A stretch of DNA of 64,000 nucleotides from Ochrobactrum sp. Marseille-Q0166 (GCF_014397025.1 NZ_JACJUO010000001.1:372001-436000); one strand, 5' to 3'. Positions 1 through 9,282 are shown, counted from the first letter of the stretch. Numbers and translations: made by a program. Notes: a model not told the origin generated them from the letters alone.

Positions 1-30
1 GGAACCATAGTCAATAATTGCAACACGCAT
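1..30 (-). CDS. hisH: Imidazole glycerol phosphate synthase subunit HisH (5' end only)
   Basis: The first 30 bases, read on the minus strand, give MRVAIIDYGS, the usual opening of the HisH glutamine amidotransferase; the rest lies outside the window. HisH releases ammonia from glutamine for HisF in histidine biosynthesis. Its start lies just 3' of the DUF2628 gene and hisB on the same strand, the order seen in Brucella relatives. The call rests on ten residues plus this context. Confidence 0.75.
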   Translation of the reverse strand, partial: MRVAIIDYGS

Positions 31-32
31 TT

Positions 33-509
33 TCAGTTTTCTCCGCGATGACCGACAAATCCGATCGTCGAGCCAAATGAGGAATAAGTGGGGCGAGGGG
101 TTTGTCCAGCCCAGTCGGGTGCAGGCTTTGCCGTCTGAACTGCCGCTTCATCACCACCGTAGAAGTAGCGAATCTCGGCTTCTTCCAGATCAGCCGCATC
201 GATGGCGGCTTTCTCGACATAGCCCTGCCGCTTAAGCTTCGCGATTTTCCAGTTTGGGCCTTCCAGTGCCACAAAGAGCGAAAACAGCAAGGTGATCACG
301 GGAACCGCATTGGAGATGCCGAGCATAGCGCCGGCAAATCCAAGCAGGATCGTTATGCCCAAAATAGCAAAAGCCTCAAACCACAGTCGCTGCAACAACA
401 GCCAGACAACCGGAAGGATCAGTGCCAAAGTGTAGAATCCGTCGCGCACAAACACAGAGTTTTCAGCGCCGTCAGCGCCTTCTTTCTCCAGAACGACGAA
501 TTGTGCCAT
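33..509 (-). CDS. DUF2628 family membrane protein in the his operon
   Basis: 158 residues. It has a short polar N-terminus, then two to three hydrophobic segments (about residues 25-80: LALILPVVWLLL, FAILGITILLGFAGAML, VITLLFSLFVALEG) and a polar, acidic C-terminal tail. This matches the small DUF2628 inner-membrane proteins often found between hisB and hisH in Rhizobiales; their function is unknown. It is 4 bp downstream of hisB and 2 bp upstream of hisH, so it is almost certainly co-transcribed with the histidine genes. The family name is recalled, not searched. Confidence 0.75.
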   Translation of the reverse strand: MAQFVVLEKEGADGAENSVFVRDGFYTLALILPVVWLLLQRLWFEAFAILGITILLGFAGAMLGISNAVPVITLLFSLFVALEGPNWKIAKLKRQGYVEKAAIDAADLEEAEIRYFYGGDEAAVQTAKPAPDWAGQTPRPTYSSFGSTIGFVGHRGEN

Positions 510-513
510 TGGC

Positions 514-1122
514 TTATCCCTTCAGCGACCCCTTGGTCGAAGGAATTGCATCCTTCTGACGCGGATCGGTTTCCAGTGCCGTGCGCAGAACTCTTGCCAC
601 AGCCTTGAAGATCGATTCTGCAATATGGTGATTGTTGGCGCCATAGTGATTGTTGATATGCAGCGTAATACCTGCATTCATCGCAAAAGCCTGGAAGAAC
701 TCGCGCACCAGTTCGGTATCGAAGGTGCCGATCTTGGCCGTCGTGAAATTCACATTCCAGACCAGAAACGCACGGCCCGAAACATCGACCGCCGCACCCG
801 TCAGCGTGTCATCCATGGCAAGATCCATCGAAGCATAACGCACGATGCCACGACGCTCACCAAGCGCTTTTGCCACAGCCTGACCCAGCGCAATGCCAGT
901 ATCTTCCACCGTATGGTGATCGTCGATGTGCAGATCGCCTTTGGCCATCACGCGCATGTCGATGAGCGAATGTCGGGAAAGCTGCTCCAGCATATGATCG
1001 AAGAAGCCGACACCTGTTGTGATGTCAAACTTGCCGTTGCCGTCCAGATCCACAGAAACAGCGATGCTTGTTTCTTTTGTTGAACGTTCGATACTTGCTT
1101 TGCGGGCGCTTTCAGCCGTCAT
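514..1122 (-). CDS. hisB: Imidazoleglycerol-phosphate dehydratase HisB
   Basis: 202 residues. Dehydrates imidazole glycerol phosphate to imidazole acetol phosphate, a late step of histidine synthesis; a cytoplasmic Mn-dependent enzyme. The family metal-binding motifs are visible: [13 protein letters not shown] near residue 40, [14 protein letters not shown] near 65 and [14 protein letters not shown] near 155-170. The open frame extends 26 codons upstream, but ATG at 1122 is chosen because an AGAGGAAA ribosome site precedes it and the protein then has family length. First gene of the minus-strand his run in this window. Confidence 0.97.
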   Translation of the reverse strand: MTAESARKASIERSTKETSIAVSVDLDGNGKFDITTGVGFFDHMLEQLSRHSLIDMRVMAKGDLHIDDHHTVEDTGIALGQAVAKALGERRGIVRYASMDLAMDDTLTGAAVDVSGRAFLVWNVNFTTAKIGTFDTELVREFFQAFAMNAGITLHINNHYGANNHHIAESIFKAVARVLRTALETDPRQKDAIPSTKGSLKG

Positions 1123-1219
1123 AGCATTTCCTCTGTTGAAATCTTTTCGCGTTCTAGAACAGCTGACCGCTTTTGCCAATGCTTTTAGGACAGCTCGCAA
1201 GATTCTGAATTTTATTCAC

Positions 1220-1261
1220 GCGCATTTTATCCAAAACCGTTTCACACTTTTTGGAATGCGG
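1220..1261. repeat. Dispersed ~42-bp palindromic repeat, copy 1
   Basis: Begins GCGCATTTTATCC and ends CTTTTTGGAATGCG, so the ends are inverted. A near-identical copy follows at 1273-1315. Related elements occur at 9997-10037 and 57545-57591. Short repeats with this GCGCAT...AAAC(C/G)GTTT...ATGCGC layout are widespread between genes in Rhizobiales; function unknown. It lies between the divergent hisB and hslV genes. Confidence 0.7.
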
Positions 1262-1272
1262 CTTTCCCAGCA

Positions 1273-1315
1273 GCGCATTTTATCCAAAAACCGTTTCACA
1301 CTTTTTGGAATGCGC
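1273..1315. repeat. Dispersed ~43-bp palindromic repeat, copy 2
   Basis: Same sequence as 1220-1261 with one extra A in the A-run, in direct orientation and 11 bp away. The tandem pair sits in the 346-bp divergent hisB/hslV intergenic region. Confidence 0.7.
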
Positions 1316-1468
1316 TGTTAGCCATTTGCATTTTGCCAGACGGTTCTTAAATATTCACAACGAAACCCGATTCAGTTAGCTCTTTCGCGAACGGAATGAG
1401 GCTTCGGCCATATCAGGGGTTTGTGCGTTTGCCAGATGGAAACGTATGAGCCGCCAAAGGAGTGATCC

Positions 1469-2023
1469 ATGATCGAACATAATCCCACAACAATTTACGG
1501 AACGACCATTGTCACCGTTCGCAAGGGCGGCAAAGTTGTCATCGCCGGTGACGGGCAGGTCTCGCTCGGCAATACTGTGATGAAGGGCAATGCGCGCAAA
1601 GTGCGCCGCATCGGTAAAGGCAATGTCATTGCCGGTTTTGCAGGCGCAACCGCTGATGCCTTCACCCTGCTTGAGCGTCTTGAAGCCAAGCTTGAACAAT
1701 ATCCAGACCAGCTCATGCGTGCTTCCGTCGAGCTTGCCAAAGACTGGCGTACGGATCGTTATCTGCGCAAACTCGAAGCCATGATGCTGGTTGCCGACAG
1801 CAAGGTCACGCTCGCACTCACCGGTACCGGCGATGTACTTGAACCAGAACATGGTGTCATGGCTATCGGATCTGGCGGCAACTATGCGTTGGCTGCGGCC
1901 CGCGCACTGATCGATACCGATAAGGATGCTGAGGAAATTGCACGCAAGGCGATGGAGATTGCGGCCGATATCTGCATCTACACCAATCACAGCATTCTTG
2001 TTGAAAGCCTCGACGCCGAATGA
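1469..2023 (+). CDS. hslV: ATP-dependent protease proteolytic subunit HslV (ClpQ)
   Basis: 184 residues. Threonine protease that assembles with the HslU unfoldase into a cytoplasmic proteasome-like complex for heat-shock protein turnover. After an 11-residue leader ending YG comes TTIVTV, so T12 should become the N-terminal nucleophile after processing; a short propeptide is usual in rhizobial Hsl[22 protein letters not shown] and [17 protein letters not shown] are family hallmarks. A strong AAAGGAG site precedes the ATG. The stop overlaps the next start (ATGA at 2020), and hslU follows in the same operon. Confidence 0.97.
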   Translation: MIEHNPTTIYGTTIVTVRKGGKVVIAGDGQVSLGNTVMKGNARKVRRIGKGNVIAGFAGATADAFTLLERLEAKLEQYPDQLMRASVELAKDWRTDRYLRKLEAMMLVADSKVTLALTGTGDVLEPEHGVMAIGSGGNYALAAARALIDTDKDAEEIARKAMEIAADICIYTNHSILVESLDAE

Positions 2024-2610
2024 CGCAAACCGTGCAAGCCTCAACCTCTGAAACACAGCGTTGGGGCCTAGGTGCTCTGATCGTCCTTGCCATTCTCGTT
2101 ATACAGGCCTCCTGGCTTTATATCGACGGACGGATTCCTATGTGCGAATGCGGTACTGTAAAATTATGGTCCGGTTCGCTGATGTCTGAGAATTCGCAGC
2201 ATATAGCCGACTGGTATACGCTCTCGCACATCATTCATGGTTTTCTGTTCTACTGGCTTCTGACAATCATCGCGCCAAAGGCTCCGCTGGGCTTGAGGCT
2301 TGCCATAGCAGTCGGCGTTGAAGCCGTCTGGGAACTGGTCGAAAACTCGAACTTCATCATTGAGCGCTATCGCGCGAATACGTCCTCGGTGGACTATTTT
2401 GGCGACAGCATCGTGAATTCGGTTTCCGATACAGTTGCTGCCCTGATCGGTTTTCTGCTTGCTGCAAAACTACCAACAAAAATCACCGTCGCGATTGCGC
2501 TCTTCATGGAAGTTCTGGCCCTTATCGTTATCCGCGACAACCTTACGCTCAACGTGATCATGCTGCTGCATCCGTTCGAGTTCATCAAGCAGTGGCAAAC
2601 CGGGTTATAA
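2020..2610 (+). CDS. DUF2585 (UPF0314) membrane protein
   Basis: 196 residues with about five hydrophobic segments (residues 18-35, 73-85, 93-105, 138-150, 155-168). Family-like features are the CECG motif near residue 42, the HIIHGF segment near 70 and [18 protein letters not shown] near 110. It matches the UPF0314/DUF2585 inner-membrane proteins encoded between hslV and hslU in Rhizobiales. Role unknown; the conserved charged E/N/R cluster in a membrane context hints at a functional site. Its start overlaps the hslV stop, so translation is probably coupled. Confidence 0.85.
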   Translation: MTQTVQASTSETQRWGLGALIVLAILVIQASWLYIDGRIPMCECGTVKLWSGSLMSENSQHIADWYTLSHIIHGFLFYWLLTIIAPKAPLGLRLAIAVGVEAVWELVENSNFIIERYRANTSSVDYFGDSIVNSVSDTVAALIGFLLAAKLPTKITVAIALFMEVLALIVIRDNLTLNVIMLLHPFEFIKQWQTGL

Positions 2611-2612
2611 TC

Positions 2613-3917
2613 ATGAGTAATTTTTCTCCCCGTGAAATCGTTTCCGAACTTGACCGCTTCATCATCGGCCAGAACGACGCCAAGCGCGCCGTCGCTATCG
2701 CTCTGCGCAATCGCTGGCGCCGCCAGCAGTTGGAAGGCCAGATGCGCGAAGAGGTCATGCCAAAAAACATCCTGATGATCGGACCGACCGGCGTCGGCAA
2801 GACGGAAATTTCCCGTCGCCTGGCCAAGCTTGCAGGTGCTCCCTTCATCAAGGTTGAAGCGACCAAATTTACCGAAGTCGGCTATGTTGGCCGCGACGTT
2901 GAACAGATCATCCGTGATTTGGTCGAAGCTGCAATCGGCCTTGTGCGTGAAAAAAAGCGTGAAGACGTGAAGGCAAAGGCACATATCAATGCCGAAGAGC
3001 GCGTGCTTGACGGTCTTGTCGGCAAGACTGCAAGCCCAGCCACCCGCGAAAGCTTTCGCAAGAAGCTGCGTGACGGCGAGTTGGACGACAAGGAAATCGA
3101 GATCGAAGTTGCCGATACCGGTTCAGGCCAGAATTTCGAAATTCCGGGTATGCCTGGCGCCAATATCGGCATGATCAATATTGGCGATATTTTCGGCAAG
3201 GCCATGGGCGGGCGCACCAAGACGCGCAAGACAACCGTCAAGGATTCCTATGCAATCCTGATCAATGATGAGTCTGACAAGCTGCTTGATCAGGATCAGC
3301 TCATTCAGGAAGCACTGCGTTCGACCGAAAATGACGGCATCGTCTTCCTTGACGAAATCGACAAGATCGCAGCACGCGAAGGCGGAATGGGAGCAGGCGT
3401 CTCACGCGAGGGCGTGCAGCGCGATCTGCTTCCGCTCGTTGAAGGCACAACTGTTGCAACGAAATATGGTCCGGTGAAAACCGATCATATCCTGTTCATC
3501 GCCTCGGGTGCGTTCCATGTTTCCAAGCCTTCTGACCTTCTGCCGGAACTTCAGGGTCGTCTGCCGATCCGTGTGGAGTTGAACGCTTTGACGCGTGAAG
3601 ATTTCCGCCGGATTCTGACCGAAACCGAAGTCAGCCTTATCAAGCAATATATTGCGCTGATGGCGACGGAAGAGGTGAAGCTCGATATTACCGACGACGC
3701 GATTGATGCTCTCGCTGACATTGCGGTTGATCTCAATTCGACCGTCGAAAATATCGGTGCCCGCCGCTTGCAGACCGTGATGGAACGCGTTCTGGACGAT
3801 ATTTCCTATAATGCACCGGACAAGGCTGGTTCGGACTTCAAGGTCGATGGGGAATATGTCCGCAAGACCATCGGCGATCTGGCCAAGAACACGGATCTTT
3901 CGCGTTTCATCCTGTAA
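2613..3917 (+). CDS. hslU: ATP-dependent protease ATPase subunit HslU (ClpY)
   Basis: 434 residues. AAA+ unfoldase that feeds substrates to HslV. Walker A is GPTGVGKTE near residue 57, Walker B is [11 protein letters not shown] near 245, and the C-terminus ends LSRFIL, the tail that docks into HslV. The acidic I domain spans roughly residues 110-240. The open frame starts 7 codons earlier, but [10 protein letters not shown] is the normal N-terminus. Only 2 bp separate it from the DUF2585 gene, and a strong terminator follows. Confidence 0.97.
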   Translation: MSNFSPREIVSELDRFIIGQNDAKRAVAIALRNRWRRQQLEGQMREEVMPKNILMIGPTGVGKTEISRRLAKLAGAPFIKVEATKFTEVGYVGRDVEQIIRDLVEAAIGLVREKKREDVKAKAHINAEERVLDGLVGKTASPATRESFRKKLRDGELDDKEIEIEVADTGSGQNFEIPGMPGANIGMINIGDIFGKAMGGRTKTRKTTVKDSYAILINDESDKLLDQDQLIQEALRSTENDGIVFLDEIDKIAAREGGMGAGVSREGVQRDLLPLVEGTTVATKYGPVKTDHILFIASGAFHVSKPSDLLPELQGRLPIRVELNALTREDFRRILTETEVSLIKQYIALMATEEVKLDITDDAIDALADIAVDLNSTVENIGARRLQTVMERVLDDISYNAPDKAGSDFKVDGEYVRKTIGDLAKNTDLSRFIL

Positions 3918-3991
3918 AGAACTTGGGATGTGATTTTAGAAACGTGACCAGAAAGCCACGCTTTGATCTGATAATCCCGAAAGACAAAAAT

Positions 3992-4019
3992 CCCCTCGAC
4001 TTCATCGAGGGGGTTTTTT
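3992..4019 (+). terminator. Rho-independent terminator after hslU
   Basis: An 8-bp perfect stem CCCCTCGA/TCGAGGGG (3992-3999 with 4005-4012) and a 5-base loop are followed by a GTTTTTT run. It closes the hslV-hslU operon. Confidence 0.9.
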
Positions 4020-4072
4020 ATTTTGCGCCAACTTTTACGCATGATTTACCATATTGGGGCCATTTCCGCGCA

Positions 4073-5038
4073 ATGACCAGTCGACTGAACCGAATTGCAG
4101 GCATCTGCCTGGCCATCGCTTTCTCCTGCCAGAGCGCCCTTGCAGCCGTTATGGTTCCGCCCGGAAATCGCAGTGCAGAACAACCTCCCATTCCCGGCGC
4201 ATCAGCCAAGCGCACCAAGGAACTGAGCACCACTTATGAAGCCAAATATCGCAAGATTTATAATCTTCTGAAAAAAGATGCTTCGCTGCGCTCAAAAATC
4301 AAATCAACCGCTTCGGCTTACGGCATTGATCCGATCCACATCGTCGGCGCGATTGTTGGTGAACACACCTACAATGTCGATGTCTATGACCGGTTGCAAA
4401 CCTATTACGTCAAGGCCATGTCCTATGTGAACCAAGGCGTGAGCTTTGGCTATAATGGCGAAAGCATTGGCCAGTTCGTGAAGCGTCCGGAGTTTTCCGA
4501 ATGCCTCAAATTCAAGGACAGCTATTCGCTGTGGAGCTGCCGCGAGACGATCTGGAACAAGCAGTTCCGCGGAAAATCGGTTGGCGGCAAGACATATCCG
4601 AACAATCGTTTCAGCGCCGTGTTCTTCCAGCCGTTCTATGCCGGTCAGACCTTTGGCCTTGGCCAGATCAATCCGCTGACCGCGCTGCAGATGTCGGACA
4701 TGGTCAATCGCGTATCGGGTCTGCCGAAGCTTAATGCCGAGAACGGCAACACGGTTTACAAGACCATCATGGACCCTGATCTGACACTGCCTTACATCGC
4801 CGCAACGCTAAAGCAGTCAATCACCGATTATCGCCAGATCGCCGATTTCGATATTTCGAAAAACCCCGGCCTGACAGCGACACTGTATAATACCGGCGGA
4901 TCGACAGCACGCGCCCGCGCGCTTGCCAATGAAAATGCCCAGCGCAAGACATCCGGGCAGGAGCCTTTGATGCCGCAGGAAAATTACTATGGCTGGCTGG
5001 TCAACTCTAAGCTGGATGAACTGAAAGCACTCTTTTAG
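4073..5038 (+). CDS. DUF1402 family exported protein
   Basis: 321 residues starting MTSRLNRIAG, with a signal peptide (hydrophobic ICLAIAFSCQSALA, cleavage near residue 26). The upstream part of the open frame runs through the hslU terminator and is rejected as coding. The central part contains YGIDPIHIVGAIVGEHTYN (near residue 90) and AGQTFGLGQINPLTAL (near 200), which resemble lytic-transglycosylase-like folds; DUF1402 proteins are periplasmic and of unknown function. Its last four bases overlap the tail of the converging XRE gene. A peptidoglycan role is only a guess. Confidence 0.8.
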   Translation: MTSRLNRIAGICLAIAFSCQSALAAVMVPPGNRSAEQPPIPGASAKRTKELSTTYEAKYRKIYNLLKKDASLRSKIKSTASAYGIDPIHIVGAIVGEHTYNVDVYDRLQTYYVKAMSYVNQGVSFGYNGESIGQFVKRPEFSECLKFKDSYSLWSCRETIWNKQFRGKSVGGKTYPNNRFSAVFFQPFYAGQTFGLGQINPLTALQMSDMVNRVSGLPKLNAENGNTVYKTIMDPDLTLPYIAATLKQSITDYRQIADFDISKNPGLTATLYNTGGSTARARALANENAQRKTSGQEPLMPQENYYGWLVNSKLDELKALF

Positions 5039-5430
5039 GGGCGGGGCGCTAACGGCTTCAGGCCACGACGGCGCTTGCGCGCCGCCTCTATTTCTTCGCT
5101 CAGATGTTTAATCGTCTCGCGATCAATGATGCGGATATTGCGCGCCAGAAGATTGGCAAGCTCGGTCGCCTGCGGCGAAAGGCCAGATGTATCAATAACC
5201 ACGCGCGGATGCGAAATTGCTGCAAGATTTTGCAGTTCCTCCGCCTCATCCCAGATAATATTGAAATAAGTAATGATGCGTTGCAGCATATCCCAGGTTG
5301 GCTGTCCCCGCCGTCCATGCTCCAGCGCCGAAAGATAGGCTGGTGATACGCGCAGCGCTGCAGCCATTTCTCTCTGTGTAACGTTGCGTTCCTCACGAAG
5401 ATCACGAAGCCGCTTGCCAAAGGGGGTCAT
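5035..5430 (-). CDS. XRE-family helix-turn-helix transcriptional regulator
   Basis: 131 residues. The N-terminal XRE HTH (residues 5-60) reads GKRLRDLREERNVTQREMAA then LRVSPAYLSALEHGRRG, with the recognition helix in VSPAYLSALE. A C-terminal helical region ends in basic RKRRRGLKPLAPRP. No sensor domain is recognised. Its ATG overlaps the stop of the upstream smr gene (TGATG at 5427-5430), so it is the last gene of the mltA-smr-xre run. Targets unknown. Confidence 0.88.
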   Translation of the reverse strand: MTPFGKRLRDLREERNVTQREMAAALRVSPAYLSALEHGRRGQPTWDMLQRIITYFNIIWDEAEELQNLAAISHPRVVIDTSGLSPQATELANLLARNIRIIDRETIKHLSEEIEAARKRRRGLKPLAPRP

Positions 5431-6020
5431 CGGATGAGACCTCCGCCCTGGGTCTGACGGCGGAGCCGCACATAAAGCGCGCCATGACCACCGTGGTGAT
5501 TTGCGGCATCTTCATAAGCGCTAACCAGAAGCCGGAACAAAGGTGTCGAGAACCAGTGCGGCACGGCCTGCTTGAGCACGCCTTCGCTGCCGAAAGAGCG
5601 GCCCTTACCGGTAATCACCATCACATGCTTCAATCCGCGCGCATGTGCGCTGAGCAAAAAACCATAGAGCAATTCGTAGGCATCGTTCTGTGTGAGCCCA
5701 TGCAGATCGATGCGTGCTTCGATATCCACACGCCCTTTGGAAATCTTGCGATGAGTTGGCCGATCAAAGGTATGGATCGGCATTTCGTTGAGTGAGTTGA
5801 ACTTCTTTTTCGGCGTCGGTGTGTCAGCCGCAGACGAGGGCGGCTTTTTCGCAGGCATTTTCTCAGCCGCCTGCGCCATCACGATTTTGAAATCCGGAAA
5901 CTCTTCTTCCTTAGGCTTTTTTCCAGACAGAGGTTTTGTTGTTTTAGCTACCGTTTCCCAGAGAATGCGATCTTCAGGCCGTAGGTAATCTTTTGCGGAT
6001 TTTTCGCTCTTATCGGTCAT
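5427..6020 (-). CDS. Smr/MutS2-type nuclease domain protein
   Basis: 197 residues. The first ~85 residues are low-complexity and charged (KKPKEEEFPDFK, KMPAKKPPSSAADTPTPKKK). The Smr domain occupies about 95-185: DIEARIDLHGLTQNDAYELL carries the DLHG motif, VMVITGKG the TGKG motif, and LYVRLRR the end. Smr domains bind or cleave structured nucleic acids; this stand-alone protein's substrate is unknown. Three bases downstream of mltA and overlapping the XRE gene. Confidence 0.92.
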   Translation of the reverse strand: MTDKSEKSAKDYLRPEDRILWETVAKTTKPLSGKKPKEEEFPDFKIVMAQAAEKMPAKKPPSSAADTPTPKKKFNSLNEMPIHTFDRPTHRKISKGRVDIEARIDLHGLTQNDAYELLYGFLLSAHARGLKHVMVITGKGRSFGSEGVLKQAVPHWFSTPLFRLLVSAYEDAANHHGGHGALYVRLRRQTQGGGLIR

Positions 6021-6023
6021 CGA

Positions 6024-7136
6024 TCAATTCTCGACCAGTGCGCGCGGGACGAGCGCATAAAAAACGGCCTTGCTCTTGATGCCGCCGGCGATTTCCCCGG
6101 CTGCATCACCCGATCCTGCAAAAAGATCACCGCGGGCAGGGCCGACAATCGCCGTTCCCGTATCTTGTGCAATCATCAACCGGGAGAAGGGCGCATGATC
6201 GAATTCTGTCACACCTGGCGCATCGACAAAGATAGGCGTTCCGAATGTATGCAGAAGCCGGTCGACCGCGATGGAGCGACCGGCTGTCAACGGAACCTTG
6301 GCCGCTGCGATCTGCCCTAAATTTGGGTCATGCTTATCATTACTATCAAATGCCGTTTCGCGGAAGAAAATATAGGAACGGTTCTGCCAGATAAGGTCAT
6401 CGGCTTTTTCAGGATGATCTTTCAGCCACTGGCGGATTGTCTGCATGGAGATGCTTTCAGCCGAAATCTCGCCTCTAGCAACCAGAATTCGCCCGATCCC
6501 GGTGAATGGATGGCCGGTTTTGGCTGCGTAAGTGATCCGCATGAAACTGCCATCAGTAAGCTTCAGCCGTGCTGCGCCCTGCACATGCGCGAAAAATGCA
6601 TCGACCCTATCGGCAACATAGGCAAGCTCCAGCCCGCGATCATTCAGACTGCCTTGCTCGATCGTGCGGCGGTCATCATATTCAACCACACCGTCCGGCG
6701 TTTGCCGGCCAAAAGCGTAAGAGGCATCTAGCCCAAGAGGACGGTTTTCATCCGTGACCTTCACAAGATCATCGGGCTTTCTCAGAAATGGCACCGTGAA
6801 TTGCTTGTCAAAGCTGCGCGATGCTTCAATCTCCGGCTCGTAAAAAGCCGTTACAAAGCCTTCTGCATCAATAAGACAGGGGACAAAATGCTCTTCGAAG
6901 AATGCGCGCGCTTGTGCGATATCTGGATTTGTGAACAAACGTGCCGCAGCAAAGGTCGGTCGTAGTGCTTCAAAGCTGATGCCGAGGCTACCGCTGTTGT
7001 AACTATTATGCTCCGCGTAATCCGCTGAACGACGAAAGGCCGAAAAGGCTAAAGCCTGATCGTCCTGATACCAGCCCGGACAGTCTGAATAGCTGACCGG
7101 TCGTATGATGTTCGCCAGATTATGCACAAGCCGCAT
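6024..7136 (-). CDS. mltA: Membrane-bound lytic murein transglycosylase A family protein (MltA)
   Basis: 370 residues. Lytic transglycosylases cleave the MurNAc-GlcNAc bond of peptidoglycan. The MltA domain is seen as FVTAFYEPEIEASR near residue 110 and the C-terminal 3D domain as MIAQDTGTAIVGPARGDLFAGSGDAAG near 322-348, containing the conserved catalytic Asp region. Odd point: no obvious signal peptide or lipobox begins the protein, and an in-frame TGA two codons upstream of the ATG rules out a longer N-terminus. Either secretion is atypical or the start has decayed. Upstream of smr by 3 bp. Confidence 0.9.
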   Translation of the reverse strand: MRLVHNLANIIRPVSYSDCPGWYQDDQALAFSAFRRSADYAEHNSYNSGSLGISFEALRPTFAAARLFTNPDIAQARAFFEEHFVPCLIDAEGFVTAFYEPEIEASRSFDKQFTVPFLRKPDDLVKVTDENRPLGLDASYAFGRQTPDGVVEYDDRRTIEQGSLNDRGLELAYVADRVDAFFAHVQGAARLKLTDGSFMRITYAAKTGHPFTGIGRILVARGEISAESISMQTIRQWLKDHPEKADDLIWQNRSYIFFRETAFDSNDKHDPNLGQIAAAKVPLTAGRSIAVDRLLHTFGTPIFVDAPGVTEFDHAPFSRLMIAQDTGTAIVGPARGDLFAGSGDAAGEIAGGIKSKAVFYALVPRALVEN

Positions 7137-7149
7137 CCGTCAATAATTG

Positions 7150-7172
7150 AAAAGGCCGCTAAATTAGCGGCC
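7150..7172 (-). terminator. Rho-independent terminator after the Tim44-like gene
   Basis: A 9-bp stem GGCCGCTAA/TTAGCGGCC (7154-7162 with 7164-7172) is followed on the minus strand by TTTTC. It lies 19 bp past the Tim44-like stop and just upstream of mltA, so mltA depends on read-through or a very close promoter. Confidence 0.75.
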
Positions 7173-7190
7173 CTGAATCGTCAACTCTTT

Positions 7191-7886
7191 TTAGTCTTCG
7201 GCTTCGGTCGCAACAAGCTTCCAGTTTGGGTCGCGCGAACGCGTATCGCGCGCGAAGGTCCAGAGATCGCGGATTTCGACGACATTTTCCTGATCTCCTT
7301 CAACCACATTGCCGTCCTTGTCGAGCGTGGAAGAAATCATCTGGCTCACAATATTAAGCGTCACATGCGCTTCCGTACCCTTCATCTCAGCATTGGCAAT
7401 CTCTGCCTTGTCGATACCGACGAAGGTTGAGCGAACACTTTCGCCGCGTGCCTCACGCTCATCAATTGCCGAAACGAAACCCTCGTAGACTTCCTTGGAC
7501 AGAAGGTTTTTCAGAACCTTGCGGTCGCCATCGGCAAAAGACATGACTATCATTTCATAAGCAATCTTCACACCATCGACGAAGACAGCGGGATTGAACG
7601 ATGGATCTGCTGCCTGAATAGCGCGAAGACCGTCATTAACCGGTGTTCCGGCGGGCGCAATTTTATCAATCGCTGTAAAGTCTTTTTCGCCAGTGCGCTG
7701 CGGCAACGAAACAACATTATCTGCATTAGTGCCGTTAGTTTGGGTATCGGAATTTCGATTAGACGTATACGGATCAATGGGCGGCTTTTCATTTCCCGTA
7801 CGTCGGCCAAGAACATTCCTCAGCTGAAGAAAGATCACCACCGCCGCAATGAAGAAAAATATTGTACCAAAATCAAAAAATTCCAT
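7191..7886 (-). CDS. Tim44/TimA-like domain membrane-anchored protein
   Basis: 231 residues. One N-terminal transmembrane segment (FGTIFFFIAAVVIFLQL, residues 5-21) and a polar linker to about residue 75 lead to a Tim44-like domain (about 80-231) with FVDGVKIAYEMIVMSFADGD and the end DLWTFARDTRSRDPNWKLVAT. Alphaproteobacterial relatives of mitochondrial Tim44 are inner-membrane anchored and thought to act in membrane-protein or envelope biogenesis. ATG at 7886 is preferred over an in-frame GTG 12 bp upstream because GGCAGGCGG precedes it. Divergent from fxsA and close to secB, which fits a protein-export neighbourhood. Confidence 0.88.
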   Translation of the reverse strand: MEFFDFGTIFFFIAAVVIFLQLRNVLGRRTGNEKPPIDPYTSNRNSDTQTNGTNADNVVSLPQRTGEKDFTAIDKIAPAGTPVNDGLRAIQAADPSFNPAVFVDGVKIAYEMIVMSFADGDRKVLKNLLSKEVYEGFVSAIDEREARGESVRSTFVGIDKAEIANAEMKGTEAHVTLNIVSQMISSTLDKDGNVVEGDQENVVEIRDLWTFARDTRSRDPNWKLVATEAED

Positions 7887-8079
7887 ACCGCCTGCCACCA
7901 GTTAATGGATAACGACCGCAAATTCCGCTCGTGCCACCAATTTCGTTACATATACATATAGATCGGGTTGATTGATCATTCAAATACCGATCGCGCATAC
8001 CTATGTGTTAATCCATGATAGACTGTTTCAATTCGGTTTCTTTTTCAGGAAACTTCATCAACATAAGGTCGTAACTGCC

Positions 8080-8580
8080 GTGTCTTCTTCTTTCGCACCT
8101 CTTCTCATGCTGGCGATACCGTTTATCGAAATTGCTGGCTTTGTGATTGTCGGCAGTGAAATCGGCGTTCTGGCAACGCTGGGCCTTGTTGTTCTAAGTG
8201 CTATGCTGGGCTTTTTTCTGCTGCGCGTGCAGGGCTTCGGGCTTTTGCAGCGCATTCGGATGGAAAGTGCTGCGGGGCGGGTACCAGATCGCGAAATGAT
8301 GCATGGCGCGATGATCGTGGTCGCAGCCATAATGCTGATCGTGCCCGGCTTTTTCACAAGCGCGATCGGCCTTCTGCTTTTTGTGCCCTTCATCCGTGAT
8401 CTTGTCTGGAATCGCTTTGTGCGCAATCGCTTGGTAGTTGCCACAGCATCCACACGCTATTCGGAAGCCTATCGTCCATATGAACGTAGCGACAACAATG
8501 TGATCGATCTCGACCCTGAAGATTATACAGCCAAGCCGGATGAAAACTCACCGTGGAATCCAGACCGCAAAGATCGTTAA
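8080..8580 (+). CDS. fxsA: FxsA family membrane protein
   Basis: 166 residues if the GTG at 8080 is used. The open frame extends 36 codons further, but those are not FxsA-like, and AAGG at 8064-8067 precedes the GTG. PFIEIAGFVIVGSEIGVLATLGLV and the LIVPGFFTSAIGLLLFVPFIR segment are typical FxsA. It has three to four transmembrane helices and a hydrophilic tail. FxsA overproduction suppresses F exclusion of phage T7 in E. coli; its native role is unclear. secB follows 114 bp downstream. Confidence 0.88.
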   Translation: MSSSFAPLLMLAIPFIEIAGFVIVGSEIGVLATLGLVVLSAMLGFFLLRVQGFGLLQRIRMESAAGRVPDREMMHGAMIVVAAIMLIVPGFFTSAIGLLLFVPFIRDLVWNRFVRNRLVVATASTRYSEAYRPYERSDNNVIDLDPEDYTAKPDENSPWNPDRKDR

Positions 8581-8694
8581 TTGAGCAAATACGCACGTTA
8601 AAACCGTTCCTTGCTTGATGTTCCGACACATGCTAGCCAAGCATCACTGCTATTTGGCAACAAGATAAATCATTAAAGAAAAGGCATACCGATA

Positions 8695-9189
8695 ATGAGC
8701 GATAAGGCCGCTGCGGGCGAAGTAAAGAACGGCAATGGCGCAACCGCCCAGCCGTCCCTCAACATTCTGGCCCAGTACATCAAGGATCTTTCCTTTGAAA
8801 GCCCAGGCGCGCCTCTGTCGCTGCGTCCGCGCGACAAGGCTCCTTCGATCAACATCAATGTTAATGTAAACGCAAACCCACTTTCGGAAACGGATTTTGA
8901 CGTTGTTCTAACGCTCGAAGCCAAGGCTGTCGACGGCAAGGACGTTCTGTTCAATACAGAACTGGTTTACGGTGGCGTATTCCGCATTCAGGGCATCGCG
9001 CAGGAGCATATGCTTCCGCTGCTGTTCATCGAATGCCCTCGTCTTCTGTTCCCGTTCGCACGTCAGATCGTTGCAGACGCAACCCGCAACGGTGGCTACC
9101 CACCACTGATGATCGATCCTATCGATTTTGCGCAGATGTTCCAGAGCCGTATGGCCGAGGAAGAAGCCAAAAATGCAGTGAAGAGCTAA
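8695..9189 (+). CDS. secB: Protein-export chaperone SecB
   Basis: 164 residues. Tetrameric cytosolic chaperone that keeps preproteins unfolded and hands them to SecA. Core features are [19 protein letters not shown] near residue 20, the NINVNVNA strand, and [20 protein letters not shown] near 100-120 followed by [17 protein letters not shown]. The C-terminal tail is acidic/basic without the SecA zinc-tail partner, as usual in alphaproteobacteria. AAGAAAAGG lies upstream. A good terminator follows. Confidence 0.98.
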   Translation: MSDKAAAGEVKNGNGATAQPSLNILAQYIKDLSFESPGAPLSLRPRDKAPSININVNVNANPLSETDFDVVLTLEAKAVDGKDVLFNTELVYGGVFRIQGIAQEHMLPLLFIECPRLLFPFARQIVADATRNGGYPPLMIDPIDFAQMFQSRMAEEEAKNAVKS

Positions 9190-9213
9190 TCTCGACTGAT
9201 ATCAAAAGAAGAA

Positions 9214-9234
9214 CCCCGCGAAAGCGGGGTTTTT
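9214..9234 (+). terminator. Rho-independent terminator after secB
   Basis: Stem CCCCGC/GCGGGG (9214-9219 with 9224-9229) with a GAAA tetraloop and TTTTT after it. Confidence 0.9.
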
Positions 9235-9282
9235 ATGTTTGAATTACAGCGCGTTTCGATCTGGTTGTATCAGATCGGCGCT

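Noticed and set aside
1376..2056. 226-codon minus-strand frame over hslV
   Set aside because: Antisense to hslV, which has full proteasome motifs.
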